This document shows positions 1 to 8,695 of a stretch of 23,171 bases of DNA, piece by piece (position 1 is the first letter of the stretch; every line of letters begins with the position of its first letter). The notes beneath the pieces are model-generated. The model did no database searches. It was not told the DNA's origin and saw only the letters and a list, made by a program, of their open reading frames with translations. Position numbers and translations under genes: made by a program. This stretch comes from an uncultured Collinsella sp. (lineage in GTDB: Bacteria; Actinomycetota; Coriobacteriia; Coriobacteriales; Coriobacteriaceae), in the NCBI GenBank assembly GCA_900553415.1, contig USDH01000008.1, forward strand, positions 1-23,171. The letters run 5' to 3'.

Positions 1-10
1 GCTCAAAGAA

Positions 11-43
11 AAACGGGAGATGCGTTGTGCATCCCCCGTTTTT
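11..43 (-). terminator. Rho-independent terminator after the YfcE-like gene
   Basis: The arms AAACGGG-A-GATGC (11-23) and GCATC-C-CCCGTTT (29-41) form a 12-bp stem with one mismatch and a 5-base loop. On the minus strand the stem runs into a T-rich tract, 10 bases past the stop codon of the phosphoesterase gene. The plus strand also has five Ts, so it could work in both directions. Confidence 0.85.
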
Positions 44-50
44 GTTGCGG

Positions 51-518
51 TTAGTCCAAGTCAATAAACTTAGTGGTCAGTATCTTGCCGTCTTTGACGA
101 GCATTCTGGCCATGGTGGGGCCTCGGCTGCCTCTGGGGTAGCTGGCGCTGCCCGGGTTGAGGACTAAGCAGCGGCCCACCTGGGCTTCTTTGGTTACGTG
201 GGTGTGGCCGTTGATGGCTACGTCTACGGATCCCACCGGAAGGTCTTCGCGGTAGTGGGCTACGGCGAATTTGAGGCCTTCGTAGGTAAAGAGCGCAAGA
301 CGGTCTACATCGGGGCCGTAGTCGCGGTAGTAATCGTTGTTGCCCAGTACGGCCCGCACGGGGGCGATGGTGCATAGGTGCTCGTAGTCCATCTCTGATG
401 TGAGGTCGCCGGCGTGGATAATCAGGTCTGCGCCTTCAAGCTCATCCAGGAGCGCAGGAGAAAGATAGCCGTGGGTGTCCGAGATGATGTCGATGCGCTT
501 GGCGCTTGCACTGTTCAT
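51..518 (-). CDS. YfcE/MJ0936-type metallophosphoesterase
   Basis: This is a 155-residue single-domain calcineurin-like phosphoesterase. The metal-binding motifs appear in order: SDTHG (D14, H16), GDLT (D38), GNND (N61), H88, and NGHTH (H105, H107). Family members are small cytosolic phosphodiesterases active on model phosphodiesters with Mn2+; their natural substrates are mostly unknown, so none is proposed here. The length matches the YfcE group, with no extra domain. The ATG at 518 is preceded by a good AAGGG Shine-Dalgarno five bases upstream. The gene stands alone between two terminators (558-608 and 11-43), and its start lies only 40 bases past the T-tract of the upstream regulator's terminator. 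Family assignment is firm; biological role is not. Confidence 0.9.
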   Translation of the reverse strand: MNSASAKRIDIISDTHGYLSPALLDELEGADLIIHAGDLTSEMDYEHLCTIAPVRAVLGNNDYYRDYGPDVDRLALFTYEGLKFAVAHYREDLPVGSVDVAINGHTHVTKEAQVGRCLVLNPGSASYPRGSRGPTMARMLVKDGKILTTKFIDLD

Positions 519-557
519 GGGATCCCTTCCGCAAAAAACGATTCGGCAGATACATAC

Positions 558-608
558 AAAAAAGGCCCCACGGCTCCGCAGACGATGGGTCTACAGGGCT
601 GCGGGGCC
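558..608 (-). terminator. Terminator after the LytTR regulator gene
   Basis: On the minus strand GGCCCC (603-608) pairs with GGGGCC (564-569), with further internal pairing of CCGCAG and CTGCGG. Six Ts follow (plus-strand A-run 558-563). It lies 7 bases after the regulator stop codon and 40 bases before the next start codon. Confidence 0.85.
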
Positions 609-614
609 AGTGTG

Positions 615-1331
615 CTAGAGACTCAGAGCCTTCTTGAGCGGCACGACGCGGCGGCGCGAAACCGGCACGCGTTCGTCGACGCCCGTAATGCCCAGTTGGA
701 TGGCACCCGAGGGCACCGTCTCGACGTCCGTGACGCACGCCAAGTTGACGATATAGCGGCGGTGAACACGGAAGAAGCCAAAGTCGCAGAGCTTAGCCTC
801 AAACTGCGCCAACGAGGTCGTCGACAAAAAACGATCGTCGACGGTATAGATGCAGGAGTAATCGTCCTTGGCCATGATAAAGCGAATGTCGTCCACGGGA
901 ATGAGCACCTTGCGGCCGCCCTTTTCCACCGGAATACGCTCGATGGTCACCTTGCTGTCCGTAACCGGCTTGGCGCGTTGCATGACCTTCTCGATCGCGC
1001 GATCCAAGCGAGCTTCCTCGACCGGCTTCATCAGATAATCGACGGCATCGACGTCGAATGCCTCGACCGCATGGTCACTATACGCAGTCACAAACACGAT
1101 CGACGGCGGATTTTTGAGCTTATGCAGCGCCTCGGCAAGTTGCAGGCCCGAGGCACCGGGCATCGAGATATCGAGAAACACGACATCCACGCGACTTTCC
1201 ATAAGCATCTCGATGGCGGAGCGGACGCTCGACGCCTCCGTGATCGTGCCGATCTTGCCCGTTTGCTCGAGCAGGAAGCGAAGCTCCGAGCGAGCCGGCG
1301 CCTCATCATCCACAATCATCGCACGCAGCAT
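615..1331 (-). CDS. LytTR-family response regulator (copy 1)
   Basis: This 238-residue cytosolic transcription regulator has two domains. The N-terminal receiver (about 1-120) carries the acidic pair D8/D9, phosphoacceptor D54 in FLDISMPG, T82 and K102 in MKPVEE. The C-terminal LytTR DNA-binding domain (about 135-235) carries the typical FFRVHRRYIVNL and PVSRRR segments. The start was set at the ATG at 1331, which has GAAAGG about 9 bases upstream; a TTG at 1352 in frame lies upstream of that SD and is unlikely. It follows the histidine kinase by 72 bases with no terminator between, so kinase and regulator should share a transcript and form a cognate pair. It is paralogous to the regulator at 6501-7235. 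Target genes cannot be read from sequence. Confidence 0.93.
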   Translation of the reverse strand: MLRAMIVDDEAPARSELRFLLEQTGKIGTITEASSVRSAIEMLMESRVDVVFLDISMPGASGLQLAEALHKLKNPPSIVFVTAYSDHAVEAFDVDAVDYLMKPVEEARLDRAIEKVMQRAKPVTDSKVTIERIPVEKGGRKVLIPVDDIRFIMAKDDYSCIYTVDDRFLSTTSLAQFEAKLCDFGFFRVHRRYIVNLACVTDVETVPSGAIQLGITGVDERVPVSRRRVVPLKKALSL

Positions 1332-1403
1332 AGGGATAAAACCTTTCGTCAACTAACTACGCCGGGCATCCGTCGCATGACGTTGAGCCCGTAGCTTTTT
1401 ATT

Positions 1404-2747
1404 TTACTCTTGAATGTCAAAGATGCTCTCTGACAAATCAAGATGAAGAAGCACTTTGGTGCCCTTGCCCGGCGCCGATTCGACACGCGTATAGGAGTGC
1501 GGCCCATAAAAGCGATGGATGCGCTCCGAAATATTGTGCATGGCCACACCGGCGCCGCCACCCTGGGGAGAGCTGGCGTCGGGACGGGCAGAGCGCTCGT
1601 CAAACAGTCTGGCGGCGGTACCCTCATCCATGCCTACGCCATTATCGGCCACGGCAATCAAGATTGCATCCTCGCCGTCTTGGTGAACGGTCACGTCGAT
1701 CCTCAGGGCGTCGTCATCGCCCATACCATGACGTACGGCGTTCTCGACAATCGGCTGGATCACGAACGCCGGCACCAGCGTATCTTCCACGTCCTCGGAC
1801 ACATCGAACGTCGCAAGCACGCGGTCCTCGCCAAAGCGGGCCTTCTCAAAGGTAAGGTAGCGCTTGGTCTGTGCAACCTCGCGCGAGACCGGAATAAGCG
1901 ATCCCGAGTTGTCGAGCGTGGCACGATAGAACGATGAGAACTCACGAAGCAGTTCGCGGGCCCTCAGCGGGTCGGTGCGCGTAAACGATGCAATGGTGTT
2001 CAGCGTGTTGAACAGGAAGTGCGGGTTAATCTGCGCCTGCAGCGCACGCACCTCGGCGCGCGCCGTGAGTTCCTTTTGCACCTCGAGCTCGTGGATGGCG
2101 AGCTGCGTGGACAAGATCTCGGCAAAGCCCGAGGCAAGCGCGTACTGGGTACGGTCGACGGCGCGCGGGGTCTTGTAGTAGAACTTGAGCGTGCCGACGG
2201 TACGATCGCCTACCTTGATGGGGGCGATAATGCCGGCGGGAACTTGGTTGTGCGAGCCGTCCGAGCCCACGACATCCACCATACGGTTGAACGACTGCAC
2301 GATGCCATGTTCGATAACGTAGCGTGTGGCAAGCGTGTGGATGGGAGAATCTGGCAGTAGTTTTTCCTCAAACTCTCCCGCGCAGGCAAGCACGTTGCCC
2401 TCGTCGGTGATGGCCACCGTCATGGCGCGCGTCTCGGGCAAAATGCGCTGGCACACCAAACGCGCCGACTCCTGCGTCAGACCGCCCTTAATGTCCTCGA
2501 GCATGGCCGAGGCCACCGAGAGCGTCTCCTCGGTGTACTGGGAGCGCACCGAATCGGGATTGAGCGTCAAAAAGATAAAGATGCACAGAAAGATGCACAG
2601 CAGCGCGCAGGCAATCACCGTGGCGATCGGCTCGATACCGGTCACCAAGGCAAAAATAAAGTACACCAGCACGCAAATGGCGCAGGCAACGGCAATGATG
2701 CGAAAGATTGATATTGAACTATCGCGCTGGGCGCGGCGGTCGATCAT
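1404..2747 (-). CDS. LytS/YpdA-type sensor histidine kinase (copy 1)
   Basis: This 447-residue membrane sensor kinase begins with two hydrophobic segments (about 14-34 and 40-62), followed by a GAF-like region (about 75-215). The His_kinase domain has QINPHFLFNTLN with phosphoacceptor H243. The HATPase region shows an N-box (QPIVENAVRHG, 331-341) and DNGVGM (368-373). It lacks the five-membrane-span sensor of classical LytS, so its signal is probably read through the GAF-like domain or the short membrane hairpin. The ATG at 2747 overlaps the glycosyltransferase stop as ATGA, and its SD (GGAGGG) lies inside that gene's last codons, which indicates translational coupling. The regulator at 615-1331 follows. 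Its ligand is unknown. Confidence 0.93.
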   Translation of the reverse strand: MIDRRAQRDSSISIFRIIAVACAICVLVYFIFALVTGIEPIATVIACALLCIFLCIFIFLTLNPDSVRSQYTEETLSVASAMLEDIKGGLTQESARLVCQRILPETRAMTVAITDEGNVLACAGEFEEKLLPDSPIHTLATRYVIEHGIVQSFNRMVDVVGSDGSHNQVPAGIIAPIKVGDRTVGTLKFYYKTPRAVDRTQYALASGFAEILSTQLAIHELEVQKELTARAEVRALQAQINPHFLFNTLNTIASFTRTDPLRARELLREFSSFYRATLDNSGSLIPVSREVAQTKRYLTFEKARFGEDRVLATFDVSEDVEDTLVPAFVIQPIVENAVRHGMGDDDALRIDVTVHQDGEDAILIAVADNGVGMDEGTAARLFDERSARPDASSPQGGGAGVAMHNISERIHRFYGPHSYTRVESAPGKGTKVLLHLDLSESIFDIQE

Positions 2748-3931
2748 TCGGCCCCCTCCAGGATACTGATCAGTTGTGCGTCACGCCAAAGCCCGTCCAT
2801 GATCTTGGGCCAAAAGCTCTGGAAACGCAGGTAGCTTGCAGCGTTTTGGCGCGCATAGGCCTTTGCCTCGCCGATACCATGGCGCCAGATGCGCAGGTAG
2901 CCCTCATGCTCGCGGGTAAACACGCTGCGGACCATAGCGGTCTTGCGCACGCGGTCGTCGAGCTCGCGCGAAATCCACGGGCCCGGGTAGGGCATGAGCG
3001 ATGCCGCCGTAACGGGGATGAGCTCCTTTTGATGCGCGGCGAATGTCAACTTGGCCCGTTCGTAGTACCAACGGTATACATCCTGCATAAAGCGCGGTGA
3101 GCGCTTTTCGGACTCCGGAGGCAGATGGCGCACGGTCCACTCGTTATCAAACCACACGTCATAGCCAAACATGCGCATGTTAAAGAGGTAATCCAAGTCC
3201 TCGCCGCGGGTGATAAACGGGTCAAAGGCCACACGCGTAAAGGCGCGGGCGTGCAGGGCCATCAGGCCGCCGCACACGTAGTTGGAGCGCGAGATGCGGG
3301 TGCCCGAGAGCGCCTTTTTCATCCAACGGTTGAACTCGATGCGCTTGGTCCACCAACGATGGCAGATGCCCGCCTTGTCCGTGGGAGCAAGCGGCGATCC
3401 GTCGCGATCGTAGAAATAGCCGCTCTTGACCAAGATCGGCAAGCCCTGACGCGTCTGCTGCCCCAACGCATAGGTCGCGCGCTTCATAAAGTCGGCGTCG
3501 ATGACAGCCTCATCGTCATCCAAAAAGATAACCGCGTCATGCCCCAGCACAGCGGCACAGGCCAGACCCATGTTGCGGATGGCACCGTAGCCTCGCAGGC
3601 TCACGCACTCGCCCGAACCCTTGGGCGCGATCTGAGCAACCCGGTCTGCGATGCGCGAGGCCTGGGTGTTGGTGACAACGGTGACCTTGAGCGTGGGATG
3701 CGCGTCGACAATCTCGTGCACGCGCAGCGACACATCGGCTGTGGCAGAAACGGGACAGACCACCAAAAGGATGATGCGCGGGATGTCGCGCACCTGCTCA
3801 AGCGAGGCCAGGCAGCGGTCGAGTTCGGGATTGTCGGCGTTGAGTCGCGTCGAATGGTCATAGGTGCCAGGGGCGTTTGCGCAAGCGTCATCGCCCGCCC
3901 AATACGTTGGAATCACGACCGTAGCGTTCAT
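2744..3931 (-). CDS. GT-A fold (family 2-like) glycosyltransferase
   Basis: This 395-residue cytosolic protein has the family 2 glycosyltransferase pattern: VVIPTY at the N-terminus, an acidic metal/nucleotide-sugar motif LDDDE (138-140 DDD), and RGEDLDY (about 242-248) where the catalytic base is expected. No convincing membrane segment is visible, although family members often act at the inner membrane face on polysaccharides, glycolipids or glycoproteins. The start ATG at 3931 has a strong GGGAGGG SD (3938-3944). It is the first gene of an operon with a LytS kinase and LytTR regulator, and the ATGA overlap with the kinase suggests its expression is tied to the signalling pair. A terminator hairpin ends only 21 bases before its start codon. 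Donor and acceptor are unknown. Confidence 0.85.
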   Translation of the reverse strand: MNATVVIPTYWAGDDACANAPGTYDHSTRLNADNPELDRCLASLEQVRDIPRIILLVVCPVSATADVSLRVHEIVDAHPTLKVTVVTNTQASRIADRVAQIAPKGSGECVSLRGYGAIRNMGLACAAVLGHDAVIFLDDDEAVIDADFMKRATYALGQQTRQGLPILVKSGYFYDRDGSPLAPTDKAGICHRWWTKRIEFNRWMKKALSGTRISRSNYVCGGLMALHARAFTRVAFDPFITRGEDLDYLFNMRMFGYDVWFDNEWTVRHLPPESEKRSPRFMQDVYRWYYERAKLTFAAHQKELIPVTAASLMPYPGPWISRELDDRVRKTAMVRSVFTREHEGYLRIWRHGIGEAKAYARQNAASYLRFQSFWPKIMDGLWRDAQLISILEGAE

Positions 3932-3952
3932 GCCTTACCCTCCCTGCAACAC

Positions 3953-3987
3953 AAAAACGGGACGCCGCCAAACACAGGCGACGCCCC
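3953..3987 (-). terminator. Strong terminator between MFS gene and glycosyltransferase
   Basis: The arms at 3977-3987 and 3959-3969 pair along all 11 positions on the minus strand, with two G-T wobbles and a 7-base loop. Five Ts follow (A-run 3953-3957). The next start codon is 21 bases further on, so it could also act as an attenuator of the glycosyltransferase-kinase-regulator operon. Confidence 0.85.
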
Positions 3988-4004
3988 GCGACCTAGCTGA
4001 TTCC

Positions 4005-4010
4005 ATCATA
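4005..4010 (-). promoter_or_regulatory. Possible -10 box upstream of the glycosyltransferase operon
   Basis: TATGAT is read on the minus strand between the MFS stop codon and the terminator hairpin. No good -35 lies at the right distance. If used, the transcript would start near 3998 and carry the hairpin 3953-3987 in its leader. Confidence 0.25.
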
Positions 4011-4102
4011 CCCACTTGGGCAAATCATTGCTCGCAAGTCGCAATGTTTATTGCGGATAACCCCAAAAGAGTACCGTGGACAGGCACAATAGCCGCTCGC
4101 TC

Positions 4103-5362
4103 CTATGCGGCATGCTCTGCCGCCCGAGTCATGCGGGACAGGCGGACCAGCAGCATAAAGCCAACGACCAGCAGCACACCAATGGAAAGGACGCCCAGCG
4201 ACGGGTTGCCGGTCAGCGAGGTGACGACCGACACCAGGAAGGTGCCCATAACGCTTGCATAACGACCAAAGATGTCAAAGAAGCCGTAGTACTCGTTGGA
4301 CTTTTCCTTGGGAATAATGCGGCCAAAGTAGCTGCGGCTGAGCGCCTGCACGCCGCCCTGGAACAGGCCGACCATAATGGCAAGCACCCAGAATTCAAAG
4401 GCGGTCTTGAGGAAGAACGCGGCGAACAGCACAATGCCCATGTAGGCGGCGACCGCCACCAGAATCATGTTGAGCGTGCCCACGCGTCCGGCGAGCTTAC
4501 CGTAGATGATGGCGGACGGAAAGGCCACGAACTGCGTAACGAGCAGCGCAAGCACCAGCTGCGTCGAATCGATGCCCAAGGCCGATCCGTAACTGGTGGC
4601 CATGGAAATGACCGTGTGCACACCGTCGATATAGAAGAAGAACGCGATCATGTAGACCAGCACGGTCTTGTTGTGGGCAATCTCGCGCATGGTGTGTCCG
4701 ACCTCGGAGAACACACCGCCCACGATGTGGCCGATAGTGTCCTCGGGACCGCGCTCGCGACCGTACTTTTGCTTATAGGTGCGAATGAGCGGCAGGGTAA
4801 AGATGAGCCACCAGGCACCAGTGATGATAAACGACAGACGCGTTGCCAGCATGGTGGGGACGCCAAGAGCGGGGCCACCCATGATGAGCGCCAGGCAGAT
4901 GACGAACGGCACGGTGGAACCGATATAGCCCCAGGCATAGCCCGAGCTGGACACGGCGTCCATGCGCTCGTCGGTGGTAATGTCGGGCAGCATGGCGTCG
5001 TAGAACGTCATAGAAGAGTTGAGGCCGATGGTGCACAGCACGTACACAGTCAAAAATGCCATGGCGGACATTGGGATAGCCTGCGCCAGGCAAAGCACCA
5101 GGCCCGTGAGGAAGAAGCCCAAGAAGAACTTGATCTTGTTGCCGGTGTAGTCGGCAAGCGCGCCCAGAATGGGCATGAGCATGGCAATGACCAGCGAGGC
5201 GATCGTCTGCGCATTGCCCCAGGCGACCACCAGGTCGGCCGAGGAAGCGCCGGTATTGATGGCGTTAAAGTAAATGGGCACCACCGAGGTATTGAGCAGC
5301 ACGAGGGCCGAATTGCCCACATCATACATAACCCAGTTACGCTCGAGCTTGGTGTATTTCAT
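4103..5362 (-). CDS. MFS transporter, UMF1/Atg22-like family
   Basis: This 419-residue integral membrane protein has about twelve hydrophobic segments. The N-terminal MYDVGNSA motif and the loop motif PILGALADYTGNK after the second span match the UMF1 (Atg22-like) branch of the major facilitator superfamily. Eukaryotic Atg22 members export amino acids from the vacuole, but bacterial substrates are largely uncharacterised and none is assigned here. The ATG at 5362 is preceded by AAGGG at about 10 bases. It lies 101 bases downstream of the phospholipase-like gene on the same strand with no terminator between, so co-transcription is possible. A strong terminator (3953-3987) follows its stop codon. 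Length and motifs are complete. Confidence 0.88.
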   Translation of the reverse strand: MKYTKLERNWVMYDVGNSALVLLNTSVVPIYFNAINTGASSADLVVAWGNAQTIASLVIAMLMPILGALADYTGNKIKFFLGFFLTGLVLCLAQAIPMSAMAFLTVYVLCTIGLNSSMTFYDAMLPDITTDERMDAVSSSGYAWGYIGSTVPFVICLALIMGGPALGVPTMLATRLSFIITGAWWLIFTLPLIRTYKQKYGRERGPEDTIGHIVGGVFSEVGHTMREIAHNKTVLVYMIAFFFYIDGVHTVISMATSYGSALGIDSTQLVLALLVTQFVAFPSAIIYGKLAGRVGTLNMILVAVAAYMGIVLFAAFFLKTAFEFWVLAIMVGLFQGGVQALSRSYFGRIIPKEKSNEYYGFFDIFGRYASVMGTFLVSVVTSLTGNPSLGVLSIGVLLVVGFMLLVRLSRMTRAAEHAA

Positions 5363-5463
5363 GGACAGGGACCCTTCGTATTTGCCCGATATGCAGTTAG
5401 TTCATCGTACCCCAATTGCACGGAGGCGCCGGTAAGGATTCGGCAAAGAGACAGGAGCGGACC

Positions 5464-6408
5464 CTACTCCTCGCGGTCGAACTCCTCGTCGGTGCCGAGC
5501 ACGCGGCCGCTGTAGTTGACGTGACCGGTCACGGCCTCCATGTCACCGGTCTCGATAAAACGCGCGACCGTGCACTCGTAATCGACCAGCGCGCGATCAA
5601 AGACCTCGGGGAAACTCTCGTTCGAGACCTCGTCGGTAAAGGGGTTCTTCCATGTCAGATGGCCCAGGTTACCGGTGCGCTCGGGCAGCTCCGTCGTCAC
5701 GCGATGGGCAAGGCCGTCGAGCAGCGAGTAGTCGTGCACCAACCCCTCAACCAGCGAGATCGCGCGCGTCTTTACGGAGCCGGCCGGCTCAATCGCGCGG
5801 TAAAGTCGCTGCATATTGGCAACGGCAGCACCGTACTCCCCCGCCGGAATGTCAATGCCGTACACGCGTCCGGCAACATAGCTCATCAGCACGCCGGCCA
5901 CGCGACTGATGCGATCGGTGGTGACGATCTCGCCCGCCGGCGGGTAATCGTCGACCGTAGCGCCATCGCGTTTAAGCTGCAGCATCAGTACATCCAGGTC
6001 GCTCTCGATCACGGCATGGACCTGACTGCTCGAATCCTCAAGCTCTGAATCGGACTCCACGATGCCAAACTGCTGCTCATAGACAAAGGGATGGGCGTTG
6101 CGGTCGAGCACGTAATGAGACAGCAGACCCAGCGCAAAGGCGCGACCCAAGCTGGCGTCGCGCGGCAGCAGATGCGACACGCCGTCGCGCAGGCACGCGA
6201 ACTGGCGAGACATGCGCGACCGATGCATGACCTGCGCCAGCAGCGTGCAGTCGGAAACACGCGGTGTCAGAATGTGAAAGAAAAACGGGTCGGGGCCTTG
6301 GTTGCCCAAGATAAAGGCAATGCGCTCTTCATCGGACGTTATGACGCCCTGCGGAAGACGGTCGATGCTTTCCTCGCCAAACAGATGATGGGTGATAAGC
6401 GCGGGCAT
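5464..6408 (-). CDS. Zinc-dependent phospholipase C-like protein
   Basis: This 314-residue protein has the pattern of the zinc-dependent phospholipase C / S1-P1 nuclease-like fold (Pfam Zn_dep_PLPC). Likely metal ligands are H7/H8 near the N-terminus, D40 in GNQGPD, H98-D102-H106 in LLSHYVLDRNAHP, and H131-E135 in VHAVIESD. No signal peptide is visible, unlike secreted clostridial alpha-toxin-type phospholipases, so a cytosolic or membrane-associated role is more likely; toxin function should not be inferred. The start was set at the ATG at 6408, with GAAAGG six bases upstream; an in-frame GTG at 6438 lies before that SD. It sits 92 bases after the second LytTR regulator and before the MFS gene. 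The substrate is unknown. Confidence 0.75.
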   Translation of the reverse strand: MPALITHHLFGEESIDRLPQGVITSDEERIAFILGNQGPDPFFFHILTPRVSDCTLLAQVMHRSRMSRQFACLRDGVSHLLPRDASLGRAFALGLLSHYVLDRNAHPFVYEQQFGIVESDSELEDSSSQVHAVIESDLDVLMLQLKRDGATVDDYPPAGEIVTTDRISRVAGVLMSYVAGRVYGIDIPAGEYGAAVANMQRLYRAIEPAGSVKTRAISLVEGLVHDYSLLDGLAHRVTTELPERTGNLGHLTWKNPFTDEVSNESFPEVFDRALVDYECTVARFIETGDMEAVTGHVNYSGRVLGTDEEFDREE

Positions 6409-6500
6409 AATAATCCTTTCGATTTCATTCGATGCCACCCATTATGCCCACCGCGCGCCCATGCCAAACCTGCGATGGTAAACGACAGCACGCAGACCGT

Positions 6501-7235
6501 CTACGCAAGCCCCAAGTGTACTTTAACCTCGGCAGCGCGACGGCGGGACACCGGTACCGTCGAGTTCACGCGGTCAAGCCTGAGCTCCATCAACCCCGTG
6601 GAGCCAATCTCAACATTGTGCACGTCTTCCAAATTGACCAGGTAGCTGCGATGAACGCGAATAAAGCCCTCGGAGTCCAAGCGACGCTCGAGCGAAGAGA
6701 TCGACTCATTGATCAGGTACGTTCCCTCGGCGCAGATGGCGTTGCAAAAATCGGCGCGCGCCTCAAAGTAGCAGACGTCTGCGGCGGGAATGAACACCTT
6801 TTTGCCCCCGCGGTCCACCGTCAGACGCAAAGGCTGGCGCGGAGCGTGGATAACACGACGGACACCCAAGGCTGCCTCGATCTTGTCGAGTGCCTTTGAC
6901 AGGCGTGCGTCCTCGACCGGCTTGACGACATAATCGACGGCATCGAGGTTATAGGCATCAGCCGCATACTCGGCAAACGCCGTCACAAACACCACGACCG
7001 GCGGCGTTTTTAGGTTCTGCAGCGTCTCGGCAAGCTCGATTCCCGAGCGGCCGGGCATCGTGATATCCAAAAACAGCACGTCGGGCTTGTTCGACAGAAT
7101 CGACTCCACGGCCTCGGTGACATTGCCCGCCTCGGCAATCTGTCCCACACGTGCATCCTTTTCCAGCAGATAACGTAGCTCAGCCCTAATAGGAGGCTCG
7201 TCATCAACCACCAAGATGTTCCATCCCTCGGACAT
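6501..7235 (-). CDS. LytTR-family response regulator (copy 2)
   Basis: This 244-residue regulator has a receiver domain (acid residues D11/D12, phosphoacceptor D57 in FLDITMPG, T85, K105) and a LytTR DNA-binding domain with FIRVHRSYLVNLEDV and PVSRRR. It follows its kinase by 41 bases and starts at an ATG with a GAGGGG SD. The whole layout copies the regulator at 615-1331, and the two share most of the conserved segments in both domains, so they are clear paralogues. LytTR proteins bind short direct repeats near promoters; degenerate matches occur in the window but none is convincing. Probable downstream co-transcribed genes are the phospholipase-like protein and possibly the MFS transporter. 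Confidence 0.93.
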   Translation of the reverse strand: MSEGWNILVVDDEPPIRAELRYLLEKDARVGQIAEAGNVTEAVESILSNKPDVLFLDITMPGRSGIELAETLQNLKTPPVVVFVTAFAEYAADAYNLDAVDYVVKPVEDARLSKALDKIEAALGVRRVIHAPRQPLRLTVDRGGKKVFIPAADVCYFEARADFCNAICAEGTYLINESISSLERRLDSEGFIRVHRSYLVNLEDVHNVEIGSTGLMELRLDRVNSTVPVSRRRAAEVKVHLGLA

Positions 7236-7276
7236 ATGCGCTTCCCCTCTTTTTTCTCTCTCAATCCAACCGCGCG

Positions 7277-8662
7277 CTACACCTTCATCGGCGCCGGCTC
7301 ATGCGGCTCGCCGTTCAGCTCGACGATGACCTGCGTTCCCACGCCCTCCTGGGACTTCACGCGCATGCCAGAATCTTCCCCGTAAAAGAAATGGATGCGC
7401 TGAAGCACGTTGAAGAGCGCCAGGCCGCAGCCTCGCTTGATGGAGCCGTCGGCGGTAATGCTCTCGGGCTCCTCTCGGCGATGCTGCTCAAACAGGTGCG
7501 CGCAGACTTCTTCGCTCATACCGATGCCGTCATCTTCGACGATGATCTCCAGACCGTCATCGGTCTCAAAAGCCCTAACACGAATAGAAAGCGGCTCGGT
7601 CTCGCGCTGCGCATGCTTGATGCAGTTTTCGAGCAGCGGCTGCAAGATAAACGGCGGCACCATGCTGTCGCGCACCTCAAAGTCGATATCGACCGAGACG
7701 CGCAGACGGCCGTCGCCATACCGGGCCTGCATAAGGTTGATGTAACGAGTGCCCTGTTCCACCTCGTGCTCGAGCGTTGTGAGGGTATCGGAATCGGACA
7801 GTGTCTGACGGTAGTAATTGGAAAAGTCGATGAGCAGCGACCTGGCCTTGTCCGGCTCGGTACGCACGAGCGACACGATGGTGCTGATGGTGTTAAACAG
7901 AAAATGAGGATCGACCTGCGATTGCAAGGCGCGCAGCTCCACGCGAGCTGTAAGCTCGTCCTGGCGCTCGAGCTCAAAGCTCGCAAGCTGCGTGGAAATG
8001 AGGTCGGCAAAGCCCGAGGCAAGCGCCGTCTGGCGCATATCGATGCTGCTCAGACGGGGATAATACAGCTCGAGCGTACCCACGCAATGCCCGCGCACGG
8101 TAAGCGGCGCGACAATGCCGGCGCGCAGGCGGGGAAAATAGCCGCCCGTCTCATTGGAGGCGTCGCGCGAAAATACACTCTGCTCGCCGGACTCGATCAC
8201 GTTGAGCGTGGTCTTGAGCACAACCGGGGTGCCGGCAGGGCACTTTGCCGAGTCCTCGCCCCAGCTCGCCAGCACCTGCTTGCCGTCGGTAAAGCAGATG
8301 GCAGAGGCGATAGTTTCGGACAGGATGATCTTAGAGGCGCCCAGGGCAGCTTCGGGCGTAAGGCCGCGCGACGTGTAGGCGAATATTTTCGACGCGATGG
8401 CGAGCGTGCGGTCGGTAGCGCTCGATGTGAGGTCGTCGGGAACGACAAAGACGTACGAGAAGAAGAAGCACAGCATGACCAAGCCGGCAATGACGACAAC
8501 GGCCGGAACGGGATTGGGATTATCGGTTAGATCCCAGATGAGCAGCAGGATAAGCAGCGGAACGACAATACCGAGCAAGATGGCTTGAACCACATGCTGA
8601 GCGGTACGAAAGACCTTGGTAGAATTGTAGCTCTTGCCCAGAATCAGCCTATTGAGATCCAC
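7277..8662 (-). CDS. LytS/YpdA-type sensor histidine kinase (copy 2)
   Basis: This 461-residue kinase has two membrane segments (about 25-44 and 52-74), a GAF-like region (about 85-225), the phosphoacceptor motif QVDPHFLFNT (H253, with D where most relatives have N before PHFLFN), an N-box QPLLENCIKHA and DDGIGM (about 377-382). The start is set at GTG 8662 because AAGGAG lies six bases upstream. A longer in-frame reading from ATG 8731 would run through the terminator hairpin at 8701-8722 and lacks an SD, and an ATG at 8668 abuts the SD. The regulator follows after 41 bases. The architecture matches the kinase at 1404-2747, which points to duplication of a whole two-component system. The signal is unknown. 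Confidence 0.92.
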   Translation of the reverse strand: MDLNRLILGKSYNSTKVFRTAQHVVQAILLGIVVPLLILLLIWDLTDNPNPVPAVVVIAGLVMLCFFFSYVFVVPDDLTSSATDRTLAIASKIFAYTSRGLTPEAALGASKIILSETIASAICFTDGKQVLASWGEDSAKCPAGTPVVLKTTLNVIESGEQSVFSRDASNETGGYFPRLRAGIVAPLTVRGHCVGTLELYYPRLSSIDMRQTALASGFADLISTQLASFELERQDELTARVELRALQSQVDPHFLFNTISTIVSLVRTEPDKARSLLIDFSNYYRQTLSDSDTLTTLEHEVEQGTRYINLMQARYGDGRLRVSVDIDFEVRDSMVPPFILQPLLENCIKHAQRETEPLSIRVRAFETDDGLEIIVEDDGIGMSEEVCAHLFEQHRREEPESITADGSIKRGCGLALFNVLQRIHFFYGEDSGMRVKSQEGVGTQVIVELNGEPHEPAPMKV

Positions 8663-8695
8663 CGTCATCTCCTTCTTACTGACGCACCCCATAGC

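Noticed and set aside
5464..6408. Reading the zinc phospholipase C-like protein as a secreted toxin
   Set aside because: No signal peptide and no C-terminal membrane-binding domain are present; only the zinc-ligand pattern is shared.
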